Of a DNA stretch of 64,000 nt, positions 19,469 to 28,252 are shown in pieces. The notes below the pieces were generated by a model. The model made no database searches and had not been told where the DNA came from. It was given only the letters and a program-made list of their open reading frames with translations. The position numbers were made by a program, and so were the translations under genes. Each line of letters opens with the position of its first letter. Position 1 is the first letter of the stretch. The DNA comes from Desulfovirgula sp. (GTDB taxonomy: Bacteria; Bacillota; Desulfotomaculia; Desulfotomaculales; Desulfovirgulaceae): contig DYEX01000113.1 in the NCBI GenBank assembly GCA_020725525.1, positions 1 to 64,000 on the forward strand, read 5' to 3'.

Positions 19469-19647
19469 GTTTATGCCCCATTCCCCATGGAGTGTGGATA
19501 AAACAATGGGGGTGCCATATTAGCACAAGTATAAACAAAATTTTTTACATAAAATTTATGCATTTAAAAATTAAATAAGTATGATAAAGGATATTTTTGA
19601 GGCAATCGAAAATAAAAGAATGTAATATTTTCGGGAGGTGGTAATGT

Positions 19648-20730
19648 TTGAACGGCAAAAGGGTGCTGGTTGTTGCGGCCGGTGGCACCCTGGGGCTGCT
19701 GGCGGTGGTGCTGGTGGCCATGGGCAACCCGGCCAACATGGGCTACTGTGTGGCCTGTTTCCTGCGCGACATCACCGGTGGATTGGGTTTACACCGGGCT
19801 GCCCCGGTACAGTACATAAGACCTGAAATTATTGGCCTGGTGCTGGGGGCCTTCCTTGCATCCCAGGCAACAAAGGAGTTCCGGCCCGTTGGCGGTTCCA
19901 GTTCTTTTACCCGCTTTGTGCTGGGTTTTCTGGCCATGATCGGCATGCTGGTTTTTTTGGGCTGTCCGGTGCGTGCTGTCCTGCGGCTGGCCGGCGGTGA
20001 CCTCAACGCCGGGGTGGGGCTGCTGGGTCTGGCCGCAGGGGTGGCCGTCGGGGTCCAGTTTCTCAAGTCCGGTTTCAGTCTGGGGCGGGCTGTTCCCCAG
20101 CAAAAGGGTAACGGCTATTTGTTTACGGGACTTGTGGTATTGCTCCTCATTTTGTTGCTTGCACATCCATCCTTTATATTTTTCAGTGAGAAGGGCCCCG
20201 GTTCCATGCATGCTCCCGTATGGGCCGCCCTGGGAGCGGGCCTGGTGATCGGCGTGCTGGCCCAGCGTTCCCGGCTGTGCATGGTCGGCGGAATCAGGGA
20301 CTTTATTATGTTCCGGGATGCCCACCTGTTGTACGGCTTTGTGGCCATATTTGTGGTCGCCCTGGTGGGAAACCTGGCGGTGGGGGCCTTTAAGATTGGA
20401 TTTGCGGGGCAGCCGGTGGCTCATTCCGACGGGCTGTGGAACTTTCTGGGGATGGCCCTCGCCGGCTGGGCGGCGGTGCTTCTGGGCGGGTGCCCGCTGC
20501 GCCAGCTGGTTGCCGCCGCTGAAGGAAATACAGACAGCGCCTTGACCATAATGGGGATCATATTTGGAGCTGCAGTTTCGCATAACTTCGGCCTTGCCGG
20601 CAGTCCCGCCGGAGTGCCGGCAGGCGGCCAGATAGCCGTTGTTCTGGGGTTGATAGCGGTGTTTATTATAGGTTATGTAAACCGTCCGGCGGCAGTAAAG
20701 CGAGGTGTGAGCATTGGTAAGGGAAGTTGA
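19648..20730 (+). CDS. yedE: YedE family putative selenium/sulfur transporter
   Basis: ANMGYCVACFLRDITGGLGLHRAAPVQYIRPEI; RSRLCMVGGIRDFIMFRDAHLLYGF; LLGGCPLRQLVAAAEGNTDSALTI; adjacent TusA-like gene. Confidence 0.85.
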   Translation: MNGKRVLVVAAGGTLGLLAVVLVAMGNPANMGYCVACFLRDITGGLGLHRAAPVQYIRPEIIGLVLGAFLASQATKEFRPVGGSSSFTRFVLGFLAMIGMLVFLGCPVRAVLRLAGGDLNAGVGLLGLAAGVAVGVQFLKSGFSLGRAVPQQKGNGYLFTGLVVLLLILLLAHPSFIFFSEKGPGSMHAPVWAALGAGLVIGVLAQRSRLCMVGGIRDFIMFRDAHLLYGFVAIFVVALVGNLAVGAFKIGFAGQPVAHSDGLWNFLGMALAGWAAVLLGGCPLRQLVAAAEGNTDSALTIMGIIFGAAVSHNFGLAGSPAGVPAGGQIAVVLGLIAVFIIGYVNRPAAVKRGVSIGKGS

Positions 20731-20929
20731 CGCCAGGGGGTTGTTATGTCCCGAGCCGGTTTTATTGACCAAACAGGCTCTGGATGCTCTCGGGAGCGGT
20801 ACCGTAAAGGTGCTGGTCAGCAGTGCTGCGGCCAGGGAAAATGTCTCCCGGCTGGCTGAAAGCAGGGGCTGGCAGGTTGAGGTCCAGGAACAGGGTGAAG
20901 ATATATTACTGGTATTAACAAAAAGGTAA
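20714..20929 (+). CDS. TusA/YedF-like sulfurtransferase
   Basis: VDARGLLCPEPVLLTKQAL motif; overlaps the end of yedE. Confidence 0.9.
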   Translation: MVREVDARGLLCPEPVLLTKQALDALGSGTVKVLVSSAAARENVSRLAESRGWQVEVQEQGEDILLVLTKR

Positions 20930-21031
20930 TTCAGTGGTAATTTCAAGGATTGTTTAAGCTCCGCTTCCTGTTTTATGGAAACGGGGCTTTTTAATGTTAT
21001 AAGGTAATGGCTAAGAAATTTTGAAAAGGTG

Positions 21032-21060
21032 TTTACAAAACGCACCGGTGGTGGTATTAT
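21032..21060 (+). promoter_or_regulatory. Sigma-A-like promoter TTTACA-N17-TATTAT
   Basis: 21032-21037 / 21055-21060, upstream of the Cys/His-rich small protein. Confidence 0.65.
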
Positions 21061-21098
21061 TTCTATAGAGGCATTATGCATATAAGGGGGTGATTCAT

Positions 21099-21317
21099 AT
21101 GTGTTGCGGTGCCGGTCATGGTGGCAGGATGCATGCTCATGGCCATCAACACGGCTCTGGTTCCGGCCACGGCAGGGGTTGCTGCTGCCACGGGAGCGGC
21201 TTTCACCGGCGCGTCCTGACCAGGCAGGAGGAGCTGGCGCAGTTGGAGGCCTATCTCAAGGACCTGCAGGAAGAAATTAAGACAGTCGAGGAAAGGATTA
21301 AAGGGCTGAAAGGTTAG
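21099..21317 (+). CDS. Small Cys/His/Gly-rich protein with C-terminal coiled coil (DUF5320-like)
   Basis: MCCGAGHGGRMHAHGHQHGSGSGHGRGCCCHGSGFHRR...EELAQLEAYLKDLQEEIKTVEERIKGL; RBS AAGGGGGTG; start chosen at 21099. Confidence 0.7.
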   Translation: MCCGAGHGGRMHAHGHQHGSGSGHGRGCCCHGSGFHRRVLTRQEELAQLEAYLKDLQEEIKTVEERIKGLKG

Positions 21318-21429
21318 AAGATTATTTGAAGAAGGGGCCTGGTGCCCCTTCAGTACTACATATTGATAGCGGACACTTTGCCCGCTTGATCAAGGCCAGA
21401 TGGCATGGGTGCATGGGAGTGGTTCTGTG

Positions 21430-21906
21430 TTATTCAACGTCACCCTCTTTGTTTTTGCGGCAGCAGCTTTATGTATTTCTTTCCGGCGGGACCGGCAGAA
21501 GACAAAAAAGGCCCTGGCCATCGCCTGGAACTCCTTTCGCAACCTGATCCCCAGCATGCTGGGGATCATCGGGCTGATTGGCCTTATGCTGGCGCTGGTG
21601 CCCCGGGAGGTTATTGCGGGGCTCTTTGGCAATAACAGTCCTGCGGGCATTCTCCTCATTTCCCTGGCCGGCGCCGTTACCCTGATGCCCGCCTTTATCG
21701 CCTTTCCCCTGGCGGCTTCCCTTTTGCAATCCGGGGCCAGCGTGATGGCGGTGGCCTGTTTTATTACGACGCTGTTGATGGTGGGGATTATCACGGCCCC
21801 CATGGAAGTTAACTTTTTCGGTAAGAAATTCACTTTCTGGCGCAATGCCATCGGGTTTGTGCTGGCCCTGGTGATTGGGGGCGTGATGGGGGTGATTTTG
21901 CAGTGA
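21430..21906 (+). CDS. Permease half-protein (YraQ/PF03773-like N-half)
   Basis: Hydrophobic; PREVIAGLFGNNSPAGILLISLAGAVTLMPAFIAFPLAASLLQSGAS; likely GTG start 21430. Confidence 0.7.
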   Translation, partial: LFNVTLFVFAAAALCISFRRDRQKTKKALAIAWNSFRNLIPSMLGIIGLIGLMLALVPREVIAGLFGNNSPAGILLISLAGAVTLMPAFIAFPLAASLLQSGASVMAVACFITTLLMVGIITAPMEVNFFGKKFTFWRNAIGFVLALVIGGVMGVILQ

Positions 21907-22442
21907 AAGCCCGGCTCAGGAGATATGCCCTGTTTGCTTTGGTGGTGGTTGCCGATCTGCTTCTTTACTTGCAGCATCCGGCCAGGGGAGAGCAAGCAAT
22001 TAGAAGTGCCCTGGATTATCTGGTGGAAATGCTTTTGTTCATACCGCCGGTTTTCGTCCTGGTAGGCCTGCTGGACGTATGGGTTCCCCGTCAGATTGTG
22101 GAGAAGAACGTAGGACCGGACTCCGGTGTGCGCGGTGTGATTATCTCCATTCTGGTGGCCACTGCGGCGGCCGGTCCCCTTTATGCCGGTTTTCCGGTGG
22201 CCGGCGCGCTGCTCAGAAAGGGCTGTCGTCTGGCCAATGCGGTAATTTTCCTGGGCACCTGGGCGACCATTAAAATTCCCATGTTGATGATGGAAGTCAA
22301 GTTTGTCGGGTTGCCCTTTGCCCTTTTGCGCCTGGCTTTAACCCTGCCGGCCATAATTGCTACGGGGTACCTCATGGAGATGATATTAAAGGTGGGGGAA
22401 ACGGGAAGGTTTGCGCAGGGTGCCGGCGAAAAAAACTATTAA
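21903..22442 (+). CDS. Permease half-protein (YraQ/PF03773-like C-half)
   Basis: ATGA overlap with the previous ORF; AGPLYAGFPVAGALLRKGCRLANAVIFLGTWATIKIPMLMME. Confidence 0.7.
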   Translation: MKARLRRYALFALVVVADLLLYLQHPARGEQAIRSALDYLVEMLLFIPPVFVLVGLLDVWVPRQIVEKNVGPDSGVRGVIISILVATAAAGPLYAGFPVAGALLRKGCRLANAVIFLGTWATIKIPMLMMEVKFVGLPFALLRLALTLPAIIATGYLMEMILKVGETGRFAQGAGEKNY

Positions 22443-22565
22443 TAAGACGTTTGGCGACCTGGAGATATTGTCGCATCACCGCCCGGAGTTTGAAGTATCC
22501 CCAGTTTTTTAAGCCCTGTTTTGGCCCGGTAGCGGGCGATTTGAGCCGGGCACTGGTTTGGCCCG

Positions 22566-22748
22566 CTCAGCACTCACTGTAACCAGAGTTCTTTGGTAGG
22601 ATTATTGCTACCTATGTGCAGTTTCAATCTCTACGCAGGTACCCAGCACTCACAGCAACCGGGTTCTCTTATAGTAACTGCTAACCATATGTGGCTTTAG
22701 TCCCTGCGCAGGTACCTGGATCCGGTGAGTGCTGGGTGAGTGCTGGGT
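22566..22748. repeat. Family A intergenic repeat, tandem (two units)
   Basis: CTCAGCACTCAC...GTTTCAATCTCTACGCAGGTACC|CAGCACTCAC...CTGCGCAGGTACCTGGATCCGGTGAGTGCTGGGTGAGTGCTGGG. Confidence 0.8.
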
Positions 22749-22854
22749 CACGGGAGCGAACGGGAGCCAGAGCAGAGCTGGAAGGTAGGGATAACTCAGA
22801 CCCGGGGCGGGGGTTGTCCCACATAGGTTTCATCTGGTAAGCGAGGGATGCCTG

Positions 22855-23244
22855 ATGTGCAGAAATCACGGTCCCGGCCACCGGCACGGCGACTGCCGGT
22901 GTGCCGGGGCTCCTATGGAGCGGTTTATGCAGCCGTGCCTTTTGCTTTTGCTTCACCGCCGTTCAACCCACGGCTACGAGTTGATACAAAGCTTGAGGGA
23001 GTTTGGCTTCCATGATAGTGAGGCCGACCCGGGTACGGTTTACCGTAACCTGCGCCGCCTGGAAGAGGAGGGCCTGGTTTCTTCCCAATGGGATACCAGC
23101 GGTGGCGGCCCGGCCAGGCGCCTGTATCGTTTAACTCCGGAAGGGGAGGAACTGCTCCATGCCTGGGCGGAAGCAATAACACACAACAAAAGGCGGCTGG
23201 AATATTTTCTGGCCAGGTACCGGGAGGAGTTTGGGCAAAGCTGA
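22855..23244 (+). CDS. PadR family transcriptional regulator with Cys/His-rich N-terminal extension
   Basis: MCRNHGPGHRHGDCRC...; LLLHRRSTHGYELIQSL; DPGTVYRNLRRLEEEGLV. Confidence 0.85.
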   Translation: MCRNHGPGHRHGDCRCAGAPMERFMQPCLLLLLHRRSTHGYELIQSLREFGFHDSEADPGTVYRNLRRLEEEGLVSSQWDTSGGGPARRLYRLTPEGEELLHAWAEAITHNKRRLEYFLARYREEFGQS

Positions 23245-23271
23245 AGAAGGATCGCATTTATTGAAGCCGCC

Positions 23272-23352
23272 CCTAAAAACTGCCCCCTTGCCTTCCCGCA
23301 GCCAGAGCCAGACCAGGTAGCCGCCGCCTATTTCCGCCAGCCCGGTACCGGG
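23272..23352 (-). pseudogene. Remnant of a YnfA/UPF0060 small membrane protein
   Basis: Minus-strand translation TGLAEIGGGYLVWLWLREGKGAVFRGGF. Confidence 0.6.
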
Positions 23353-23462
23353 ACGTTTAAAAACTCCCCCCTTGTGCAGGGATTTTGCCCGGAAAGAGTG
23401 AAATATTGCTTTGCTGACACATACTATGTACGGGCTGTAATGTTGCCGGGGAGGTTTTCGAA

Positions 23463-23843
23463 ATGCTTTGCAGGTACAAAGTTATCCTCGAGTGGGACGA
23501 AGAAGGGCAGGGGTACGTCGTTTCCGTCCCTGCTTTACCTGGATGCTTCACCCAGGGAGACACCGTTGAAGAAGCCCTGGAAAGGGCGAAGGAGGCTATA
23601 GCGGGCCACATTGCGGCTTTGGCCCGGGAAGGTTTGCCCCTGCCCGCAAAAGGAAAGCACAGCGAAGAGGCGAAGCACTGCAGGACTTTGTGGGGGAAGT
23701 TTTCTGAAAACTTGAGTCCGGTGGTGCTGGTGGGCGGCCGGAAGAGGAAAATCCAGTATTGGTTCGGGTTTAGGGTTTTGTGGACACGTACGGGACTTGA
23801 TAGCCTGTGTTTGTCTGCAGGTTACTCTATTATTAAGATATAA
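23463..23843 (+). CDS. HicB-like antitoxin domain protein (orphan; C-terminus probably frameshifted)
   Basis: YKVILEWDEEGQGYVVSVPALPGCFTQGDTVEEALERAKEAIAGHI. Confidence 0.75.
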   Translation: MLCRYKVILEWDEEGQGYVVSVPALPGCFTQGDTVEEALERAKEAIAGHIAALAREGLPLPAKGKHSEEAKHCRTLWGKFSENLSPVVLVGGRKRKIQYWFGFRVLWTRTGLDSLCLSAGYSIIKI

Positions 23844-23844
23844 A

Positions 23845-23885
23845 GGCCCCGGCGGGCGTATGACAGCCGGCCGGGGCGTTTTAAT
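23845..23885 (+). terminator. Rho-independent terminator
   Basis: GGCCCCGGCgggcgtatgacaGCCGGCCGGGGCGTTTT. Confidence 0.65.
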
Positions 23886-23930
23886 GGCCTTTACCTGCAG
23901 CCATTCCTTGTGCTGGATAGTGCGGCAAAT

Positions 23931-25214
23931 TTAACCCAGGATTTCCTTCAAATCCTGATCGGGAGTGGTGATCAGCTTCAGGTTGTAGTTGTCCTGCAGC
24001 ACCTTGAGCACGTTGGGTGTGATGAATGCCGGTGCGGACGGGCCGATGCGGATGTTCTTGATCCCCAGGTGGAACAGGGTGAGCAGGATGGCCACGGCTT
24101 TTTGTTCGAACCAGGACAGCACCAGGCTCAGGGGCAGGTCGTTCACGCTGCAGTTAAAGGCCCTGGCCAGAGCTGCGGCCACCTGGATGGCCGAGTAGGC
24201 GTTGTTGCACTGACCCATATCGATCAACCGCGGGATTCCTTCAATTTCGCCCAGATCCAGGTAGTTGAACTTGAACTTGCCGCAACCCAGGGTCAGCACC
24301 ACGCAGTCCCCGGGCACTTTCTGTACGAATTCGGTGTAGTAGTTCCGGGATTTCTTCACCCCGTCGCAGCCGCCCACCAGGAAGAAGTGGCGGATCTTGC
24401 CGGCCTTGACGGCGTCGATGATTTTACCGGCCAGGGCTAAAACGGCGTTGTGGTGGAAGCCCGTCAGCAGTGTCCCGCCCTCTTTTTCCGGCAGGGGTGG
24501 CAGCGATTTGGCTTTTTCGATAACCGGCGTGAAGTCCCGGTTTTTAATATGGGTTACATCCGGCAGTCCGGCTATGCCGCAGGTAAACATGCGGTCTTTG
24601 TAGGATTCCTTGGGAATGAGCACGCAGTTGGTGGTGCCCAGAATGGCGCCGGGAAACTGGTCGAATTCAGTTTTCTGGTTCTGCCAGGCACTGCCGTAGT
24701 GACCGGCCAGGTGGGGGAATTTTTTCAGCTCCGGGTAAGCGTGGGCCGGGAGCATTTCCCCGTGGGTGTAAACGTTGATCCCGGTGCCTTCCGTTTGTTT
24801 CAGCAATTCGTACAGGTCTAAAAGGTCGTGTCCGGTGATCAGGATGGCCGGGCCGGCCTTGGTGCCCGTGGAGACTCTGGTTGGCTCAGGGGAACCGAAG
24901 CGCTCCACGTGGGCCTTATCCAAAAGTTCCATCACCCGCAGGTTCATTTCGCCGCACTTGAGTACCAGTTCAATGTGCCGGTTTAAGTCGAAGTCCACGT
25001 TGGTCAGGGTGGTAAACAGCGCTTCATGCATGAAGGCGTCCACCTGTTCATCCCTGGCACCCAGTTCCCGGGCGTGGTAGGCGTAGGCGGCAATCCCTTT
25101 CAAAGCGATGATTATGGTATCCTGTAAACTGGCGATGTCCGCGTTTTTGCCGCATACACCTGCTTTAGTACAACCGGTGCCGTTGGCCGTCTGTTCACAC
25201 TGGTAACAAAACAT
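23931..25214 (-). CDS. hcp: Hydroxylamine reductase / hybrid cluster protein (short class)
   Basis: MFCYQCEQTANGTGCTKAGVCGKNADIASLQD; ITGHDLLDLYELLKQTEGTGINVYTHGEMLPAHAYPELKKFPHLAGHYGSAWQNQ. Confidence 0.92.
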   Translation of the reverse strand: MFCYQCEQTANGTGCTKAGVCGKNADIASLQDTIIIALKGIAAYAYHARELGARDEQVDAFMHEALFTTLTNVDFDLNRHIELVLKCGEMNLRVMELLDKAHVERFGSPEPTRVSTGTKAGPAILITGHDLLDLYELLKQTEGTGINVYTHGEMLPAHAYPELKKFPHLAGHYGSAWQNQKTEFDQFPGAILGTTNCVLIPKESYKDRMFTCGIAGLPDVTHIKNRDFTPVIEKAKSLPPLPEKEGGTLLTGFHHNAVLALAGKIIDAVKAGKIRHFFLVGGCDGVKKSRNYYTEFVQKVPGDCVVLTLGCGKFKFNYLDLGEIEGIPRLIDMGQCNNAYSAIQVAAALARAFNCSVNDLPLSLVLSWFEQKAVAILLTLFHLGIKNIRIGPSAPAFITPNVLKVLQDNYNLKLITTPDQDLKEILG

Positions 25215-25646
25215 GTGCTATTCAGCCCCCTTGAGAATTTTTTGTTTAACCATTTGCTTACATTATAGGCCTGGCAGAGAAGCGGGGCAGTGATTTGGCT
25301 CACAGCAAAGATGTGCTTTTAGTAATCCTCTCCGGTCTCTGGAAGGGCGACTGGACCGCTTCTGGGATGAGGGAGGGTGAAGAGCTGGCCGGCCTGCGCT
25401 TTTTGCCGGTGCTGCCGGAAGTGGAGGCCGGGCTGTTGAAAACCCTTGGACCGCTTCCATTCTGGAAGGGGAGGGAGCCGCCGGAGGTGGGCCCTGGCCG
25501 CCATCTACCGGCTCATAAGCCGCCGGGCGCAGGAAGAATGGCCCGGCGATAGTGACCGGTGTGCCGGTTGATCCCGTCCGGCGGGGAAATCTGCTCTTGA
25601 TTCCAGAAGGAAGCCGGTGGCAAAGAGTTAAAAAAAGCTGGTAATA

Positions 25647-26405
25647 ATGCTGGGGAGGATAAGTATGGAAAAGCTGATCGAAGAAATTATTGCCCGGGTG
25701 GTAAATAACCACCGGGGCAAAACCGGCTACCGTGCTCCCCTGGTGGGTTTTGCCCGGGCCGGTGATCCCGGGTTTGCTAAATTAAAGGAAGTGGTCGGTC
25801 CCGGCCATTTGCTGCCGCAGGACTTGCTGCCGGGTGCCCGCTCCGTGGTGGCCTTTTTCCTGCCCTTTACTCCGGAACTGGTGAAAATCCACCGCCAGGA
25901 TCCTTACGTGAGCCGCCAGTGGGCGGAGGCCTACATTGAAACAAACCAGTTGATCGGCGAAACATGCCGTGTGCTGGCCCGGGAACTGGAAGACCGCGGG
26001 GTAAAGGCCGCCTGGTGTGAGCCCACCCATAATTTTGACCCGGTGGCCCTGGTGTCTTTCTGGTCCCACAAACATGTAGCCTGCCTTTGCGGGCTGGGTA
26101 CCTTCGGGCTGCACCACATGCTCATCACCCCGTCCGGGTGTGCCGGCCGCCTGGGGAGCCTGGTTGTGGACGTGGACCTCTCCCCGAACCCGCCGGTTGC
26201 CGGGGAGAACTGCCTGTACCGGCGGGAAGGATCCTGTACGGCCTGTGTAAAGCTCTGCCCCACCGGGGCGTTGAGTGTGGAGGGACTGGACAAAAAGAAA
26301 TGTTACCGGCGCCTTCTGGAGGTGGACGCTTACTACACCGGCCTCGGCCTTTGCGACGTTTGCGGCAAATGCGCCACCGGCCCCTGCGCCCTGGGGGTGC
26401 CGTGA
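25647..26405 (+). CDS. QueG-like iron-sulfur protein (4Fe-4S ferredoxin-type)
   Basis: PGARSVVAFFLPF, CGLGTFGLHHMLITPSGCAGRLGSLVVD, CTACVKLCPTGALSVEGLDKKKCYRRL. Confidence 0.8.
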   Translation: MLGRISMEKLIEEIIARVVNNHRGKTGYRAPLVGFARAGDPGFAKLKEVVGPGHLLPQDLLPGARSVVAFFLPFTPELVKIHRQDPYVSRQWAEAYIETNQLIGETCRVLARELEDRGVKAAWCEPTHNFDPVALVSFWSHKHVACLCGLGTFGLHHMLITPSGCAGRLGSLVVDVDLSPNPPVAGENCLYRREGSCTACVKLCPTGALSVEGLDKKKCYRRLLEVDAYYTGLGLCDVCGKCATGPCALGVP

Positions 26406-26578
26406 CATGGGCGGTGGTTCGTTTGCAAGGGAAGCTCTTTCCTGATGGCCGGTTTGCCGGTGCAGGTCACGGGCATGACCTCGTTATTTTTCATTCTTAT
26501 TAAAACTCGCCGGGCTATAGAATAATTAAATGACACATATAGAAGGATTTTATGGGCCTGTGGAGAAAAATAAAAAAC

Positions 26579-26675
26579 GGGGAGAGCGGGGCTGGTGCCT
26601 CCCGCGGGCTGCAAACCCGTCGGCCTGCCTGCAACCCAGGCGGGAGTCCGGTTCGATTCCGACCTCTCCCCTCCA
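26579..26675 (+). tRNA. Non-canonical tRNA with tRNA-Sec-like architecture, anticodon GCA (Cys), U73, CCA encoded
   Basis: 8-bp acceptor GGGGAGAG/CTCTCCCC + U + CCA; D-arm GGGGC-UGGU-GCCUC; anticodon arm GCGGG-CUGCAAA-CCCGU; 8-bp variable arm CCUGCCUG-CAACC-CAGGCGGG; T-arm GUC(C)GG-UUCGAUU-CCGAC. Confidence 0.85.
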
Positions 26676-26717
26676 GAACAATTTTTACCGGGTCAACGTA
26701 TGGTGGGTGGCTTTCGT

Positions 26718-27173
<456 letters not shown>

Positions 27174-27249
27174 TTTATTTATATTATAAATTACTCATAA
27201 ATCTACTACAAATTAACTTTTTGTTAAACGCCGCAAGATACCTTTCCAT

Positions 27250-27951
27250 TTACAACAAAACGGGAATCTCCTTTTCCAGGGTAACCGCTTCCCGGCTTAC
27301 CCGGCAGCGGTAGGCCAGCACCCGCACCCCGCTTGCCGCGGCCCGCTGCAGTGTCCCGGCAAAAGCCGGGTCCTGCCCGTGGTGGGGGGAAAAGCAGCGG
27401 GCGTCTTCCCGCTGGGCCACAAAGAGAACCGCTCCCTGCACTCCCTCCCTGCGGGCGGCCGCCAGCTCCTCCAGGTGCTTTGTTCCTCTTGTTGATGGGG
27501 CATCGGGAAAAAGGGCCACTCCCTTTTCCACCAGGGTGACGGATTTCACTTCCAGCAAGCACCCGCCCGGCGGGCCGCTCAAATAAAAATCGAAACGGCT
27601 GTGGCCCCGGGCATATTCTGCCCGTATGGTTTCATAGGCAGTAAAGGTATCCAGCATCCGTGCCTGGAGTGCCCGGCCCACCAGCCGGTTGGGCAGGGTG
27701 GCGTCCACCGATACCAGTATGCCCTCGTACTCCACCAGCAGCAGGCGGCAGGTGGTTTTATGGCCGTCCTTTGGATGGCGCTTGACCCATACCCTGCGGC
27801 CTGCCACGAGCAATTCCGCCATGCGACCGGAACTGGGCACGTGGGCCAGCTCTTGATTCCCCCTCACCAGCACTTCGGCTACAAAGCGGTTCAAGCGGCG
27901 GATGAAGGTGGCTTCTTCCAGTTGTGGAGGTAAGAATATACTGCAAAGCAT
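27250..27951 (-). CDS. sfsA: SfsA DNA/RNA nuclease
   Basis: NRFVAEVLV..AHVPSSGRMAELL, EVKSVTLVEKGVALFPDAPSTRGTKHLEEL. Confidence 0.92.
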   Translation of the reverse strand: MLCSIFLPPQLEEATFIRRLNRFVAEVLVRGNQELAHVPSSGRMAELLVAGRRVWVKRHPKDGHKTTCRLLLVEYEGILVSVDATLPNRLVGRALQARMLDTFTAYETIRAEYARGHSRFDFYLSGPPGGCLLEVKSVTLVEKGVALFPDAPSTRGTKHLEELAAARREGVQGAVLFVAQREDARCFSPHHGQDPAFAGTLQRAAASGVRVLAYRCRVSREAVTLEKEIPVLL

Positions 27952-27994
27952 GGAAACTATGTTCTCCGATTTCTTGTATACATTATGTGAAATT

Positions 27995-28040
27995 GTTCAG
28001 TAAAACCGCTACCACCGGCACCATAGCGGGATCACTGAAC
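27995..28040. repeat. Family B repeat (hairpin)
   Basis: GTTCAGTAAAACCGCTA...TAGCGGGATCACTGAAC. Confidence 0.65.
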
Positions 28041-28252
28041 ATTTACCATATATGTTGTTTCTGCGGATGGACCCGGTTTCCTTTCTGCTAATGTCCGGAA
28101 AGGTTGTCCACCGCTAAGGGCCACAACGGTTCATGGGGAAAATTGATGGATATGGTTGTATTTCCCCCTGAAAAATTAGTACAATTAAGAGGAAATTTGC
28201 TGGCGATGCCGAACCACCTCCAGTTAAAAAATTTCCCCGGGAGGGGTTTAGA

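Noticed and set aside
22600-22720. CRISPR-like motif GTTTCAATCYCTACGCAGGTACC occurring near repeats
   Set aside because: Only isolated copies with variable interior, no regular repeat-spacer array and no cas genes; treated as repeat family A.
25295-25552. Possible gene between hcp and the QueG-like gene
   Set aside because: Partly protein-like (KDVLLVILSGLWKGDW) but the frame decays and no family could be recognised; perhaps a remnant.
26579-26675. Ordinary tRNA-Sec (selC)
   Set aside because: Anticodon loop reads CUGCAAA (GCA), not CUUCAAA (UCA), and the discriminator is U, not G.
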